From assembly GCA_049602155.1 (NCBI GenBank), contig JBMYRH010000001.1, forward strand, positions 248,001 through 312,000: a stretch of 64,000 bases of DNA, written 5' to 3'. The translations under genes were made by a program, and so were the position numbers. The notes below the pieces were generated by a model. It was given only the letters and a program-made list of their open reading frames with translations. It searched no databases and was not told the origin of the DNA. Positions within the stretch are counted from its first letter, which is position 1. Each line of letters starts with the position of its first letter. Source of the stretch: JBMYRH01 sp049602155 (GTDB lineage: Bacteria > Myxococcota_A > UBA9042 > PHBI01 > JBMYRH01). Of this stretch, positions 54,751-63,926 are shown in pieces.

Positions 54751-56637
54751 ATGAAGAAGACGCTGCTCAAGCTCCTGACCCTTGTCACCGCGCTGGCGGT
54801 CGCCGCCTTCCTCGTGAACCGTGAGGAGCCAGCACCGGCGCCCAAGACACTCGAGATCGCCGGGTATGCGAGCCCGCAAGAGCTTGAGGCTGAGAAGGGG
54901 CGTGGCATCTTGGATGGCCCCGCTGATATCGCTTACCCCATCGACGAGATCGTGATCACGAAGGGCGAGCAGACCACGCACCTCGTGCGCTCTGGCAGCG
55001 GCAAAGACCTCCTGTGGAACCTGACGGCCCCCATGGAGGCCCCGGCCGTGAAGTTCCGCGTCGAGAAGATGCTCAAGCTCTTCAAGGAGAAGACGGAGAG
55101 CGTCCACACCAAGCGTGTCCGCCCTGCCGATCATGGCCTCTTCGACCTCGAAGCCGAGCGACGCATCCGCGTCACTCTGAAGTCAGCAGGTGCCGTCTGG
55201 GAGGGCGCTGACTTGGTCATCGGTCGTGTCGAGGAGTCGGAGAGCCAGGCCTCGCAAGACGGCATCACGAAGGACACCTGGGTTCTGATCGCGGGGGATG
55301 AGGAGACCGCGTATCGACTGGCTGGCAAGGACCTGAGGACAGAGTTCATGACGCCGCTCTCTGAGCTCCGAGATAAGAAGCTCTTCACCGTGCAGCCCAA
55401 CGACATCGTCCACATCACGGTGACCACGCCCGATGGCTCCACCGTCGCCCTCGATGGGCAACGCACAGAGGTCCCTGCGAAGGAGACCGACAAGCCCGCA
55501 ACCGCGACTGTCGCATGGGCGATCACCAACCCAAGCGGGTTTAAGGCCGATGACAGCGTCCGCACCTTCGCGCGTCACATTAGCAATGCCCGCGCAAAGA
55601 CCTTCATCGCTGCCGCCGAGGGACCTAAGGGCGGACTAGGCGACGAGGCATGGCACATCAGCGCGCGTACCCACGAGGGGAAGACCTTGGGCCTGCGTAT
55701 CGCGGACGGTGGTGACCCTACATGGGGCCAGGTCGATGGGACCACCGAGTGGGTACAGCTCGACCCCCACGTCGTAAAGAACCTCCAGCAATCCCTGCCC
55801 GACCTGCGCGATAAGACCCTCTGGTCCGTGCCTAAAGAGCAGATCACAGCGGTGTCCTTCGGCCCCAAGGACGGCGAACAAGTGACGGTGACGCGACAAG
55901 CCAACGGTTGGGTGATGAACCAGGGTGGCCCCGCCGACATGGACTCTCACCTTGGCTCCCTAGCAACGCTCAAAGCCAAGCGCTTCGCGAAGTCGACCGA
56001 GCTGAGCGCAGCGAGAGCGTCCCTCGGCGCTCCGAGCTTTAAGGCACAGCTCACCACCTCTGCGCGCACCTACCAGCTCGTTGTAGGGCCCGCGCTCACA
56101 GAAGGTGCGCTCAAAAACAACCGGTGGGCGGCGGTCGACTCCGGCCCCCCTGTGCTCCTCGCCGGGTTCACAGCCAAGCACTTCCAGAAGACGCGCTCTG
56201 ACGTCCAACAGAAGCGCTTCTTCATGCTGACTCGCGACACGATTCAAGCCCTGAGCGTCACGCACCCGGATGGCAGCAAGGTGGCGCTAGCCCGCGCGCG
56301 CCCCGGGGGCCCACTTGAGCTGACCAATCCGCCCGACGGTAAGGCGACGAAGCAAGCCGCAGTAGGCACTATGGTGGGGACGCTCCCTAACCTGAAAGCG
56401 AAGACCTTCGAGACCGCGACGACCCTCAAGGCAGCAGGGCTTGTCCCTGAGACGAGCTATCGGGTCGTCGTCCGCGACACGGCTGGAGCCGAGCACGTGC
56501 TGCTCGTGAGCACACAGACAGCCGGACCTGACCCTTACGCCGTCGCGCTGACGGGGCCGCTAGCGAAGCAAGTCGCGACCATCAGCAACTTCCAAGCGCT
56601 CAACCTCAAGAAGACGACGTCCGAGCTCAGCGAGTGA
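54751..56637 (+). CDS. DUF4340 domain protein, 628 aa
   Basis: One N-terminal membrane helix (LLKLLTLVTALAVAAFLV) followed by a large extracytoplasmic beta-rich region with several DUF4340-type repeats, such as ELRDKKLFTVQPNDIVHITV, DLRDKTLWSVPKEQITAVSF and KRFFMLTRDTIQALSVTHP. DUF4340 proteins commonly follow GldA/F/G genes and are presumed transporter partners. Its last 11 bases overlap the convergent regulator gene. Confidence 0.9.
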   Translation: MKKTLLKLLTLVTALAVAAFLVNREEPAPAPKTLEIAGYASPQELEAEKGRGILDGPADIAYPIDEIVITKGEQTTHLVRSGSGKDLLWNLTAPMEAPAVKFRVEKMLKLFKEKTESVHTKRVRPADHGLFDLEAERRIRVTLKSAGAVWEGADLVIGRVEESESQASQDGITKDTWVLIAGDEETAYRLAGKDLRTEFMTPLSELRDKKLFTVQPNDIVHITVTTPDGSTVALDGQRTEVPAKETDKPATATVAWAITNPSGFKADDSVRTFARHISNARAKTFIAAAEGPKGGLGDEAWHISARTHEGKTLGLRIADGGDPTWGQVDGTTEWVQLDPHVVKNLQQSLPDLRDKTLWSVPKEQITAVSFGPKDGEQVTVTRQANGWVMNQGGPADMDSHLGSLATLKAKRFAKSTELSAARASLGAPSFKAQLTTSARTYQLVVGPALTEGALKNNRWAAVDSGPPVLLAGFTAKHFQKTRSDVQQKRFFMLTRDTIQALSVTHPDGSKVALARARPGGPLELTNPPDGKATKQAAVGTMVGTLPNLKAKTFETATTLKAAGLVPETSYRVVVRDTAGAEHVLLVSTQTAGPDPYAVALTGPLAKQVATISNFQALNLKKTTSELSE

Positions 56638-57304
56638 GGGAGACTGGGCGCCACTTGTAGCCCACGTTCCGGATCGTCTCGATGGCTTGCGCATGGGTCG
56701 TGCCCAATTTTGCGCGGATGCGGCGCACATGAATATCTACCGTGCGGGAGCCTCCGTAGTAATCGAGCCCCCACACTTGAGCCAACAACTGATCACGGCT
56801 GAAGACACGGCCCGGCCGACCCGCGAGGAAGCTCAGCAGCTGGAATTCCTGGTACGTGAAGTCGATGACTGAGCCATCTACCGACACCTCCCAAGCAGTC
56901 AAATCAATGCAGAGCCCTTCGTTGACGATGCGATCGTCGCTGTCCCGTCCGGCGGTCATCACCAGGCGTCGGGCGCGCGCGAGTAGCTCTTCTGAGTGAA
57001 CAGGCCGAATCACAAAGTCATCTAGGCGACCGATAGCAATGGCATTCGTCGCTTGTTCAGGCTCGATCAAGGCGACGAAACGTACGGAAGACATCCCGGG
57101 AGCTCCCAAGAAGACTTCGACCGTCGAACGGACGGGGCGCCCCCGTGGGACGTCGACGATGACGAGATCGGGGCGCTCCCGAGCGAGTTGGTCGCGGTTC
57201 AAGTCGAGGCGCCGACTAAACACGCGCCACCCCGCATCCCTGAGGGCCTGTACCGCGGAGACTTCTGAGCCATCGCATGCGCTTAGAAAGACGAGCGAGT
57301 CCAT
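56627..57304 (-). CDS. OmpR/PhoB-type response regulator with an atypical receiver, 225 aa
   Basis: ATG 57304 follows GAGGGCGATGTG; the longer start at 57346 lacks a site. The C-terminal winged helix is canonical: FTYQEFQLLSFLAGRPGRVF, DYYGGSRTVDIHVRRIRAKL, IRNVGYKWRP. The N-terminal receiver keeps an Asp in DLVIVDVPRG but has Arg in place of the conserved Lys (FVIRPVHSEEL), and the usual acidic pair is displaced. It may not be controlled by phosphorylation. No kinase is adjacent. It is convergent with the DUF4340 gene. Confidence 0.9.
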   Translation of the reverse strand: MDSLVFLSACDGSEVSAVQALRDAGWRVFSRRLDLNRDQLARERPDLVIVDVPRGRPVRSTVEVFLGAPGMSSVRFVALIEPEQATNAIAIGRLDDFVIRPVHSEELLARARRLVMTAGRDSDDRIVNEGLCIDLTAWEVSVDGSVIDFTYQEFQLLSFLAGRPGRVFSRDQLLAQVWGLDYYGGSRTVDIHVRRIRAKLGTTHAQAIETIRNVGYKWRPVSLTR

Positions 57305-57406
57305 CACATCGCCCTCGTCGCGCTGGAGGCCTGTAACCGCCGGCATATCGGGCGCTGCCCTGGGTGGATGGCTCTGGGGGGGCGACGGATCATCTCAGCA
57401 ACATGG

Positions 57407-57937
57407 CTAGAGCGAGTTCGCGGTGATGAGCCATCGTTCTCCCGAGCGCTCCATACGAATTGGCGTGGGTATACTGCGGCGCGGGTTGTTCAAGGGAGCG
57501 ACAAAGATACGCACATGCCGAGTCGCCTCAGTGGGGGTTGGGGGATCCATCCGGACGAGCGTGAACCCCCCCCTGCTCTCCGGCAGCACATAGTCCTTGA
57601 CGTGCGACTTGAAGCGCTTCCAAGAGTAACGACGAATCAACTCGACGGCCCGTGATTTCCCACCACGGCGGGCCTTCGACTTCGACGTATCCTTCCGCGT
57701 TCCCTTGCGGCTGGGGTGAACAAGCGCCAAGTAGGCCTCAAAGCCCTTGGACTCATCAGCCTCAAGCGCGGCTACAAGCGCGGCCTGCACGGTCGCCTCG
57801 GGAGACCCCGGCTGCGAAAACTGAACAATTCTTGGCTCTTTCACAGGATCGGCGGCGTGGGCTACGGACACTCCCAATGCAGCAACGACGCACAAGAGCC
57901 CTAATCCAATCTGAGCGGTTGTCCTGCGCTTCGCCAC
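57407..57937 (-). CDS. Small exported protein, 176 aa, function unknown
   Basis: A signal peptide (GLGLLCVVAALGVSVAHA with an AHA cleavage site) is followed by about 145 residues with an NTF2-like outline: EATVQAALVAALEADESKGF as first helix, then FKSHVKDYVLP and VRIFVAPLNNPRRSIP strands ending in ERWLITANSL. A Lys/Arg-rich loop (SRKGTRKDTSKSKARRGG) is unusual. Periplasmic, role unknown. Confidence 0.72.
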   Translation of the reverse strand: MAKRRTTAQIGLGLLCVVAALGVSVAHAADPVKEPRIVQFSQPGSPEATVQAALVAALEADESKGFEAYLALVHPSRKGTRKDTSKSKARRGGKSRAVELIRRYSWKRFKSHVKDYVLPESRGGFTLVRMDPPTPTEATRHVRIFVAPLNNPRRSIPTPIRMERSGERWLITANSL

Positions 57938-58060
57938 GGGCTCTCCCTTTCAAATCTCATCCTAAGCTCATAGACAGTATCGAAGCCTCCCATGCGACGG
58001 GTCAAGGTGAGCGCCCCTGAGTTTCTTGCCTGGTGACGTGCATCACCTCATCGTCATGGG

Positions 58061-58774
58061 ATGAGAGGACATCACATCCCCTTCTTGTTGATCCTGAGCA
58101 TGGCCACCCCGATCGAGGTCAGCGCGGCGGCTCCAGCAGCGCCAAGCACATGGCAGACCTCATGGAGCGAGGCCGCTGGAGTACGAGGCGCTTCATCAAG
58201 CCTTGGCTCTCCAGCGCAAGGCAACTTGCAGGGTGGGCTTCGGCTCCCTAGCAGAGGAGCTGGGTTTACACGGCGGGCACGAGGACACCACTACGGGACA
58301 CACGAGACCATCGCGCTCATCCAGTTCGCCGGCGCGCGGTTGGTCGAGGCTTATCCGCAGACGGCACCCTTGCTCGTAGGGGACATCTCGCGACGTGAGG
58401 GTGGCACGCTGAGACCCCATCGCTCTCATCAAAGTGGGCGAGACGTCGACATCGCGCTCCCCGAACTCGCCAACCAAGCGCGGCTGGCGTTCCGAGCGAC
58501 GCTGTCGCCCGATCAGATCGACTTTGAGAAGCTCTGGTTCGTCTTAGACACGCTGATCGCATCGGACCGTATCCAGTTCGTCTTCCTGGACCGTACGCTC
58601 ATCCCACACCTCCAAAAAGAGGCGCACCTCGCGGGGTGGTCCGCAGACGATATGCGGAGCTTCTTTGGTCGCAGCGGCTCGAGAACAGGGCTGATTCGAC
58701 ACGCACCAGGGCACAGTTGCCACGTACACATCCGCTTCCATTGTCCGCAGGGAGATCCCAATTGCGTCCGCTAG
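58061..58774 (+). CDS. Murein endopeptidase, MepA/LAS-type (M74-like), 237 aa
   Basis: A zinc peptidase that probably cuts peptidoglycan cross-links in the periplasm. The N terminus is a signal peptide (IPFLLILSMATPIEVSA). The LAS motif HRSHQSGRDVD gives His123 and Asp130, and the second motif GHSCHVHIRFHC gives His221 and His223. Length is close to MepA but the N-terminal part is shorter. Start chosen by the signal peptide; the ribosome site is weak. The stop shares the palindrome CTAG with the convergent lipoprotein gene. Confidence 0.88.
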   Translation: MRGHHIPFLLILSMATPIEVSAAAPAAPSTWQTSWSEAAGVRGASSSLGSPAQGNLQGGLRLPSRGAGFTRRARGHHYGTHETIALIQFAGARLVEAYPQTAPLLVGDISRREGGTLRPHRSHQSGRDVDIALPELANQARLAFRATLSPDQIDFEKLWFVLDTLIASDRIQFVFLDRTLIPHLQKEAHLAGWSADDMRSFFGRSGSRTGLIRHAPGHSCHVHIRFHCPQGDPNCVR

Positions 58775-59361
58775 TCGACGCCCCGTAGGCGCTTTTTGTT
58801 CGCGTCTGCGCGCGCCAGGTTCGCCTCGGCCTTGTCGACCAACTTGGACAACGCAGTCAGCTGCTCTTGCGGCAGGGAGAAGCTCCACGCCTCATCGACG
58901 CGCTTGATGGTGAACATGTCTCCACCTCTGGTCGTCAATGTGACCGTCTCATCGTCCACTGAGGTCGTCGACGAGACGCGCGCGCCGAGCGCTTGGAGAC
59001 CCTCCAAGGGCTGGCCTGCGCCACGCGTCATCAGGTGCGCAAAGAGCGCTTTCCCGTCGGGTAAACGTGCTCGGCCACCTTCTTCCAGGATTTCGAGGGC
59101 CGCGGCCCTTCGAGACTCAGGGTAGATGGTCTCGATGATGAACAAGGTGTCGCGCTCCAACTCGTTCCAGCGCTCAAGGTAACCGCGCACCTCGGGGTGT
59201 GTCGCCTCCCAACACCCATCAATGTCGCCCTTCTGACGCGCTTGCACCCATGCGTAATAGGCGCCTTCAGGGGTCGCCCTGTCCCCATCTGGTACCGCAC
59301 ACGCCACCATCGAAAGTGACGCACACAGCAAGAGCCTCTTCAGCTGTATCCACCCGTTCAT
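58771..59361 (-). CDS. Hypothetical lipoprotein, 196 aa
   Basis: ATG 59361 gives a lipoprotein signal with cysteine in LSMVAC. After it comes an NTF2/DUF4878-like pattern: ATPEGAYYAWVQARQKGDIDG, a helix with AALEILEEGG, then GGDMFTIKRVDEAWSFSLP. It ends in a helix of charged residues. Function unknown. Confidence 0.7.
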   Translation of the reverse strand: MNGWIQLKRLLLCASLSMVACAVPDGDRATPEGAYYAWVQARQKGDIDGCWEATHPEVRGYLERWNELERDTLFIIETIYPESRRAAALEILEEGGRARLPDGKALFAHLMTRGAGQPLEGLQALGARVSSTTSVDDETVTLTTRGGDMFTIKRVDEAWSFSLPQEQLTALSKLVDKAEANLARADANKKRLRGVD

Positions 59362-59397
59362 GCCAGGGAGACTATCCGCCTGGAAGACGAGCGACAA

Positions 59398-59537
59398 GGG
59401 ATGTCAGGTCACGGGAAAAGAACTTTCAGTTTGTGATGACCGTACCTTGGGGTACCCTTCCGCGATTTTTCAGTAATCATGAGGAAATTAGCGTCGCCCC
59501 TGGGTACGCTAGGTACGTACGAACTAGAGAGGGTCGG
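59398..59537 (+). promoter_or_regulatory. Upstream region of the second Cys-rich lipoprotein with a cluster of GTAC sites
   Basis: Five GTAC tetramers occur within about 80 bases (59442, 59452, 59504, 59513, 59517), including GGGTACCC. Such density is unlikely by chance in GC-rich DNA and suggests operators. No clear -35/-10 pair was assigned. Confidence 0.35.
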
Positions 59538-61664
59538 ATGAGCGGGAACATACGATGGGTTGGAGTCGCCTTGTTGATCGTGGGCTTGGTCGCCTGCGGA
59601 GACACCGGAAGCACAGGCGATGATGGGAGCGGGATGATCAGCTGCACCTCGAGCAGTGATTGTAGCGAGAGTACGGTCTGCTCAAATAGCCTATGCATCC
59701 CAAAATGCGGCCCTGAAGCGCCCTGCGCGGCCGGAGAGTTCTGCAACGGCGCAGGGATCTGCGTCCCCAATGAGAGCAACGCTGTGCCATGCAGCTCGAC
59801 AGAGCCCTGCGCGAACGGTCAACTCTGCAGCGATGGTGTCTGCATCGACCCATGCAGCGCCGACAACCCATGCCCGGCAGGCTCAAGCTGCAACGCCGAG
59901 GGTGCATGCGAACTGACCTGCACGCCAAGCTGCGCTGCCGACGGCGCATGCGGCCCAGATGGCTGCGGTGGCGACTGCGGCAGCTGCGAGGCTGGACAGC
60001 TTTGTGCCAAGAACAGCTGCGTCGCTGAAGCTGATTGTACGATGACCTGCGAGGATGAGGGTGCGGTCTGCGGCACAGTCTGCGGTAACACCTGCGGAAC
60101 TTGCGCGGATGCAGAGGTCTGCTCAACCGACCTCCTCTGTGTCACTGCCCCCCAAGATAACAACGGCTGCTCGGACACATGCGGCTCGACTGGCGCAGTC
60201 TGCGGCGATGTCTGTGGCGTCAGCTGCGGCACGTGTGGGGCAGACGAGACCTGCACAAACGGAAGCTGCGTGGCCGGCGCCGAGGACTGCGTAGCGAACG
60301 GCTGCCCCGCCGGCCTGACCTGCGACGAGTCGACCGGAGCCTGTGGCGCCGCGCCGACCGGTGACGGTAACGCCTGTGTGACATGCGCGAGCGATGATGA
60401 CTGCTCTGGTGGGTGGTCTTGTATCGCGCTGAGCAGCGGTAAGGTTTGCCTCAAGCCATGCAACACCAACGACGTCTGTGACACGGGCTGGAGTTGCGTA
60501 GGTAACCCCGCCGTCTGCACCCCTGACGTCTCCTACAGCTGCGCTGGCTGTGTCGCTACGGGTTGCCCCTCAGGCGAGACCTGTGACCCAGGCTCCGGCG
60601 AGTGCCAGGCAGCAAAGGCCTCCTGCGACGCGTGCACCGAGAACTGGCAATGTGGCCCTGGGGCAGCATGCATCGACGAGGCGAGCGGGGGGAGCGTATG
60701 CAAGCCCCGCTGCTCGATTGGCGGGGACACCTGCGCGGAGAGCGCGAGCTGCGGTCTCGACTCTGGAAGCCAGCTCAGCGTCTGCTCCTACCAGAGCGAG
60801 TCCTGTTGCTATGACTCCGAGGCGGTCTGCGGCTCAGGTGTCACCTGCGAAGGTGCGACCCCGCACTTCCTCGACGGTGAGTGTGTCCAATGCACCACTG
60901 ACGACCATTGCTCGGGGGGAGTGTGCAACCCGAGCACTCACGTCTGTGAGAGCGAAGACTGCACCGGCGATACGCCCTTCCTCTTCAACGGCGCCTGCGT
61001 CGAGTGCCTAACCAACAACGACTGCGACAGCGGCAGCTGCAACACAGACTCTCACACCTGCGTCGCGGCCAACGATGAGTGTGGACAGTGCAACGAAGAT
61101 TACCCAGTCTGCCTGGAGCTCGACGGCGACACATACTGCGTCCAATGCAAAGAGGACTCTGACTGTGACGCCGGCTGCACCTGTGACACGCAGCTCTACG
61201 CATGCTCGGGTAACTGCGTCGTGTCCGGTGCAGAGCAATGCACGCCTGGAGACAACAGCACCTGCCCCAGTCACCCGGACTACACGCTGATCTGCCATGA
61301 GAGCGGCTTGTGCGTCGCTGACAATGGTGCATGCGATGGAGTGACCGTCCAGTGCCCCTACGGCAACCCCTGCGTCGGCTTGATGGATCTGCTCTTGGGT
61401 GGCGGAGCCGGCGGATTGCCTGGTGGTCTACCACTCCCAGGTGGCGGCGGAGGCGGTGGCCTCGGCATCCCCGGCGCATGCTCATGCACCCCTAACGGCC
61501 CCGAAGATCCGAACAGCGACGACTGCCCGGGCTCAGTTCAGTGCGCAGGTGTAGATTTGCTGGGAACTGGAAGTGAGACAGAGGTCTGCTCGACGCTCAC
61601 CTGCGAAGATATCCTTGGCGAGCTTCTCGGGCCCTTGGCAGCGATTATCTGCGCGGGCCTCTAG
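59538..61664 (+). CDS. Cys-rich repeat lipoprotein, 708 aa
   Basis: ATG 59538 follows AGAGAGGG; a lipoprotein signal ends in GLVAC. Cys-rich modules follow: CTSSSDCSESTVCSNSLC, CGPEAPCAAGEFCNGAGIC, CAADGACGPDGCGGDCGSC, CSDTCGSTGAVCGDVCG and CVNGxDC-type pairs. The C-terminal part has a Gly-rich stretch (GGGAGGLPGGLPLPGGGG). The modules CGGDCGSC and the TC-STGAVCG block recur in the lipoprotein at 40997. Likely a disulfide-rich surface protein. Followed by a terminator. Confidence 0.9.
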   Translation: MSGNIRWVGVALLIVGLVACGDTGSTGDDGSGMISCTSSSDCSESTVCSNSLCIPKCGPEAPCAAGEFCNGAGICVPNESNAVPCSSTEPCANGQLCSDGVCIDPCSADNPCPAGSSCNAEGACELTCTPSCAADGACGPDGCGGDCGSCEAGQLCAKNSCVAEADCTMTCEDEGAVCGTVCGNTCGTCADAEVCSTDLLCVTAPQDNNGCSDTCGSTGAVCGDVCGVSCGTCGADETCTNGSCVAGAEDCVANGCPAGLTCDESTGACGAAPTGDGNACVTCASDDDCSGGWSCIALSSGKVCLKPCNTNDVCDTGWSCVGNPAVCTPDVSYSCAGCVATGCPSGETCDPGSGECQAAKASCDACTENWQCGPGAACIDEASGGSVCKPRCSIGGDTCAESASCGLDSGSQLSVCSYQSESCCYDSEAVCGSGVTCEGATPHFLDGECVQCTTDDHCSGGVCNPSTHVCESEDCTGDTPFLFNGACVECLTNNDCDSGSCNTDSHTCVAANDECGQCNEDYPVCLELDGDTYCVQCKEDSDCDAGCTCDTQLYACSGNCVVSGAEQCTPGDNSTCPSHPDYTLICHESGLCVADNGACDGVTVQCPYGNPCVGLMDLLLGGGAGGLPGGLPLPGGGGGGGLGIPGACSCTPNGPEDPNSDDCPGSVQCAGVDLLGTGSETEVCSTLTCEDILGELLGPLAAIICAGL

Positions 61665-61688
61665 CACCTCGGCCCCTACTGGCACATG

Positions 61689-61723
61689 AAGGGCCCAGTC
61701 GTGAGACGACTGGGCCCTTTTCT
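61689..61723 (+). terminator. Rho-independent terminator after the second Cys-rich lipoprotein
   Basis: A perfect 11-bp stem (GGGCCCAGTCG with CGACTGGGCCC, extended by AA/TT), loop TGAGA, then TTTTCT. Confidence 0.93.
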
Positions 61724-62395
61724 AATTCCCCGTCCGGTTGTGCCGATATGCACACGCATGTCAGCAGCCTGCGCCCTCTCTAAGCCCATACTCGACCGTA
61801 TGAATATGGCCTCTTCTGCGCGCTCAAGCACATCCGCGCTCCGACCGCGGTCTTAACGCCCGCAGAGCGGGACCTAGAGCCTGACTCTCGAACGACCTGC
61901 AGCCCTTTAAATGCAGGGGGTAGAGAGTGGAGCACCGAGAGTCGGACGGCGAGGTCTAGCGTGGCTCAGTTCGCCTGCTCGCCCCCTACAAACGCGTGCA
62001 TGGTCCGCGATCATTAAGCGATCCACTCTGATCACACGGGTCCACATGCTCAGCGAGCGAATCTCGCTCAGAGCAGAGCGACTCGACGCCAATTTACGTT
62101 TACAAACAGAGCCTTGAGGCGGAAAGGCTGAACAAACGTATAGCACGGTGGGGTCAACGCGAAAAGTACATTCTCGATCCATTTTTTACCACGCTACATA
62201 GCGGGATCTAGCCGGGGATAACCCACTATATGTTGTGGTAAGGTCGTTTAACCCCTGCTTTTTAGCGCTCCTCCTATAACGGTGATAAGTCTTCGTGTTT
62301 GTACGCTCTTGCGCACTTTAAGCCCCCACCTTAAGCTAACTTAGATTGTGGTAGATGGTGGATCAATATGGATCTACCGAGGTGGGGTGTTCCAG
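61724..62395 (+). promoter_or_regulatory. Upstream region of the division cluster
   Basis: About 670 bp of AT-richer DNA without a convincing gene. TTGCGC (62309-62314), a 17-base spacer and TAAGCT (62332-62337) is a candidate promoter. The 8-mer TTGTGGTA occurs at 62233 and 62346. A 7-bp inverted repeat, GGTAGAT (62350) with ATCTACC (62372), sits next to the mraZ ribosome site. TGG-rich repeats could be MraZ operators. No RNase P, tRNA or 6S pattern was found. Confidence 0.4.
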
Positions 62396-62866
62396 GTGTT
62401 CTCCGGTCGTCATGACCATGCCCTCGACGACAAAGGTCGTACGATGGTTCCGAAGGAGTTCCGGGCGGTTTTAACCGTCCTGAGCCAGCGTTCGGTTATG
62501 GTCTCGTACAAGCCAGGGAAGCCCGGGTGTCTTGAGGTCCGCACAGTGCCGTCATTCCAGGCATTTCAGCGTGACTTCAGCCGAACACGTAAGTCGGCCC
62601 TCCTCGAGCGATTCGCCATCGTCTACTTCGGCAGCGCACGCTCAATCGAGCTCGACAGGACGGGGCGTCTGCTCCTTCCACCCGAGCTGAGAGAGCGCCT
62701 CGGACTCACGGAGCGGGTCGCCTTCGTGGGAATCGACGGGGAGCGCTTCCAGTTGTGGCGGCCAGAGCACCTGGATGATGTGTACGACTTCTGTGATGAG
62801 AAGGCGGACGACATCCAGGACGCGTTGAGCGAGGCGTTTGCCCACCTCGACGCTTCGGTGGATTAG
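62396..62866 (+). CDS. mraZ: Transcriptional regulator MraZ, 156 aa
   Basis: A DNA-binding regulator of the division and cell-wall cluster, made of two SpoVT/AbrB-like halves: GRHDHALDDKGRTMVPKEFR and IELDRTGRLLLPPELRERLG. GTG 62396 matches the family N terminus (MF-x-G); GTG 62387 or 62348 would add residues. It is first in the usual order mraZ-rsmH. Confidence 0.93.
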   Translation: MFSGRHDHALDDKGRTMVPKEFRAVLTVLSQRSVMVSYKPGKPGCLEVRTVPSFQAFQRDFSRTRKSALLERFAIVYFGSARSIELDRTGRLLLPPELRERLGLTERVAFVGIDGERFQLWRPEHLDDVYDFCDEKADDIQDALSEAFAHLDASVD

Positions 62867-62930
62867 CGCGCAACCTCGGTAGCGCGCCCCTCCACCACCG
62901 TAATTGAAGCCCACCCCCCGCTCGACCTGC

Positions 62931-63926
62931 ATGTCAGGCCGCGTAGGATCTCGATTGACCGGTCGGATCTACCATATCCCTGTGATGGCTGAAGCCGTCG
63001 TTGCCTTGCTTGCAGCGGCCCCAGCAGGCGTCATCGTGGACGGGACGCTTGGAGGAGCAGGCCATAGCGCCGCGCTCGTTGAAGCGACGGATCGTCTTGT
63101 GGTCGGCGTGGACCAGGACCCCGACGCGCTGCATGAGGCATCGCAGCGGATGACCGAGGCAAGTGCACAGGGGCGGTTCAAAACGCTCCACGGAAACTTC
63201 AGAGATCTCCCGGCGCTCCTTGAGAGCGCGGAACTGCCGGGTGAGCAAGGGCTGGCGGGGATCCTCTTAGATCTCGGCGTCTCAAGCCATCAACTCGATG
63301 AGGCGAGCCGAGGCTTTGCGTTTCGGTTCCCCGACGCTCCGCTGGACATGCGCATGAACCCAAGTGAGGACTGCGCAACGGCGCGTGACCTCCTCGAGAC
63401 ACTCGACGCAGTGGCGCTAATGCGCGTACTGCGGGAGTACGGTGAGGTGCCAAGGCCCGACCGAGTCGCACGTGCCATCAAGCAAGCGGTCGCCGATGAG
63501 ACCATGGAGACGACGGGCGACCTGGCTCGGGTTGTAGAGAAGGCTGTACCTCCGAGGCGAAGCGGCGGTGTTCACCCTGCCACCACGGTGTTCCAAGCGC
63601 TTCGTATCGCGGTCAACAAAGAGCTAGAGGCCCTCGATGAGGTGCTCACAGCGGCAGAGCAGCTGCTCAAGCCCGGTGGCCGCTTAGCCGTCATCGCCTA
63701 CCACTCCTTGGAGGACCGACGCGTCAAGCAGCACTTCCGACGCGGTGAGCAGGGCCCTGCGCGACCCGGGCACCTTCCACCTCCGTCCGATTGGGTTCAA
63801 ACCTGGCAAGTCGTCACCTCAAAAGCGCTCAAGGCTTCTCCAGAGGAGATCGTCGAGAACCCGAGGGCACGCTCCGCGCGACTGCGCGTCGCCGCGCGGC
63901 CAATGCACGCTGGAGGTGCCGTATGA
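62931..63926 (+). CDS. rsmH: 16S rRNA (cytosine1402-N4)-methyltransferase RsmH
   Basis: A SAM-dependent methyltransferase acting on the 16S decoding site. Visible are HIPVMAEAVVALL at the N terminus, VDGTLGGAGHSAAL (SAM loop), GILLDLGVSSHQLDEASRGF, DMRMNP, and AYHSLEDRRVKQHF. ATG 62931 is the best start; TTG 62955 with AGGAT upstream is also possible. The stop overlaps the next gene as ATGA. Confidence 0.95.
   Translation: MSGRVGSRLTGRIYHIPVMAEAVVALLAAAPAGVIVDGTLGGAGHSAALVEATDRLVVGVDQDPDALHEASQRMTEASAQGRFKTLHGNFRDLPALLESAELPGEQGLAGILLDLGVSSHQLDEASRGFAFRFPDAPLDMRMNPSEDCATARDLLETLDAVALMRVLREYGEVPRPDRVARAIKQAVADETMETTGDLARVVEKAVPPRRSGGVHPATTVFQALRIAVNKELEALDEVLTAAEQLLKPGGRLAVIAYHSLEDRRVKQHFRRGEQGPARPGHLPPPSDWVQTWQVVTSKALKASPEEIVENPRARSARLRVAARPMHAGGAV

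Noticed and set aside
61724..62347. RNase P or tmRNA gene upstream of mraZ
   Set aside because: The conserved RNase P core (GAGGAAAGTC-like) and tmRNA features are absent on both strands.
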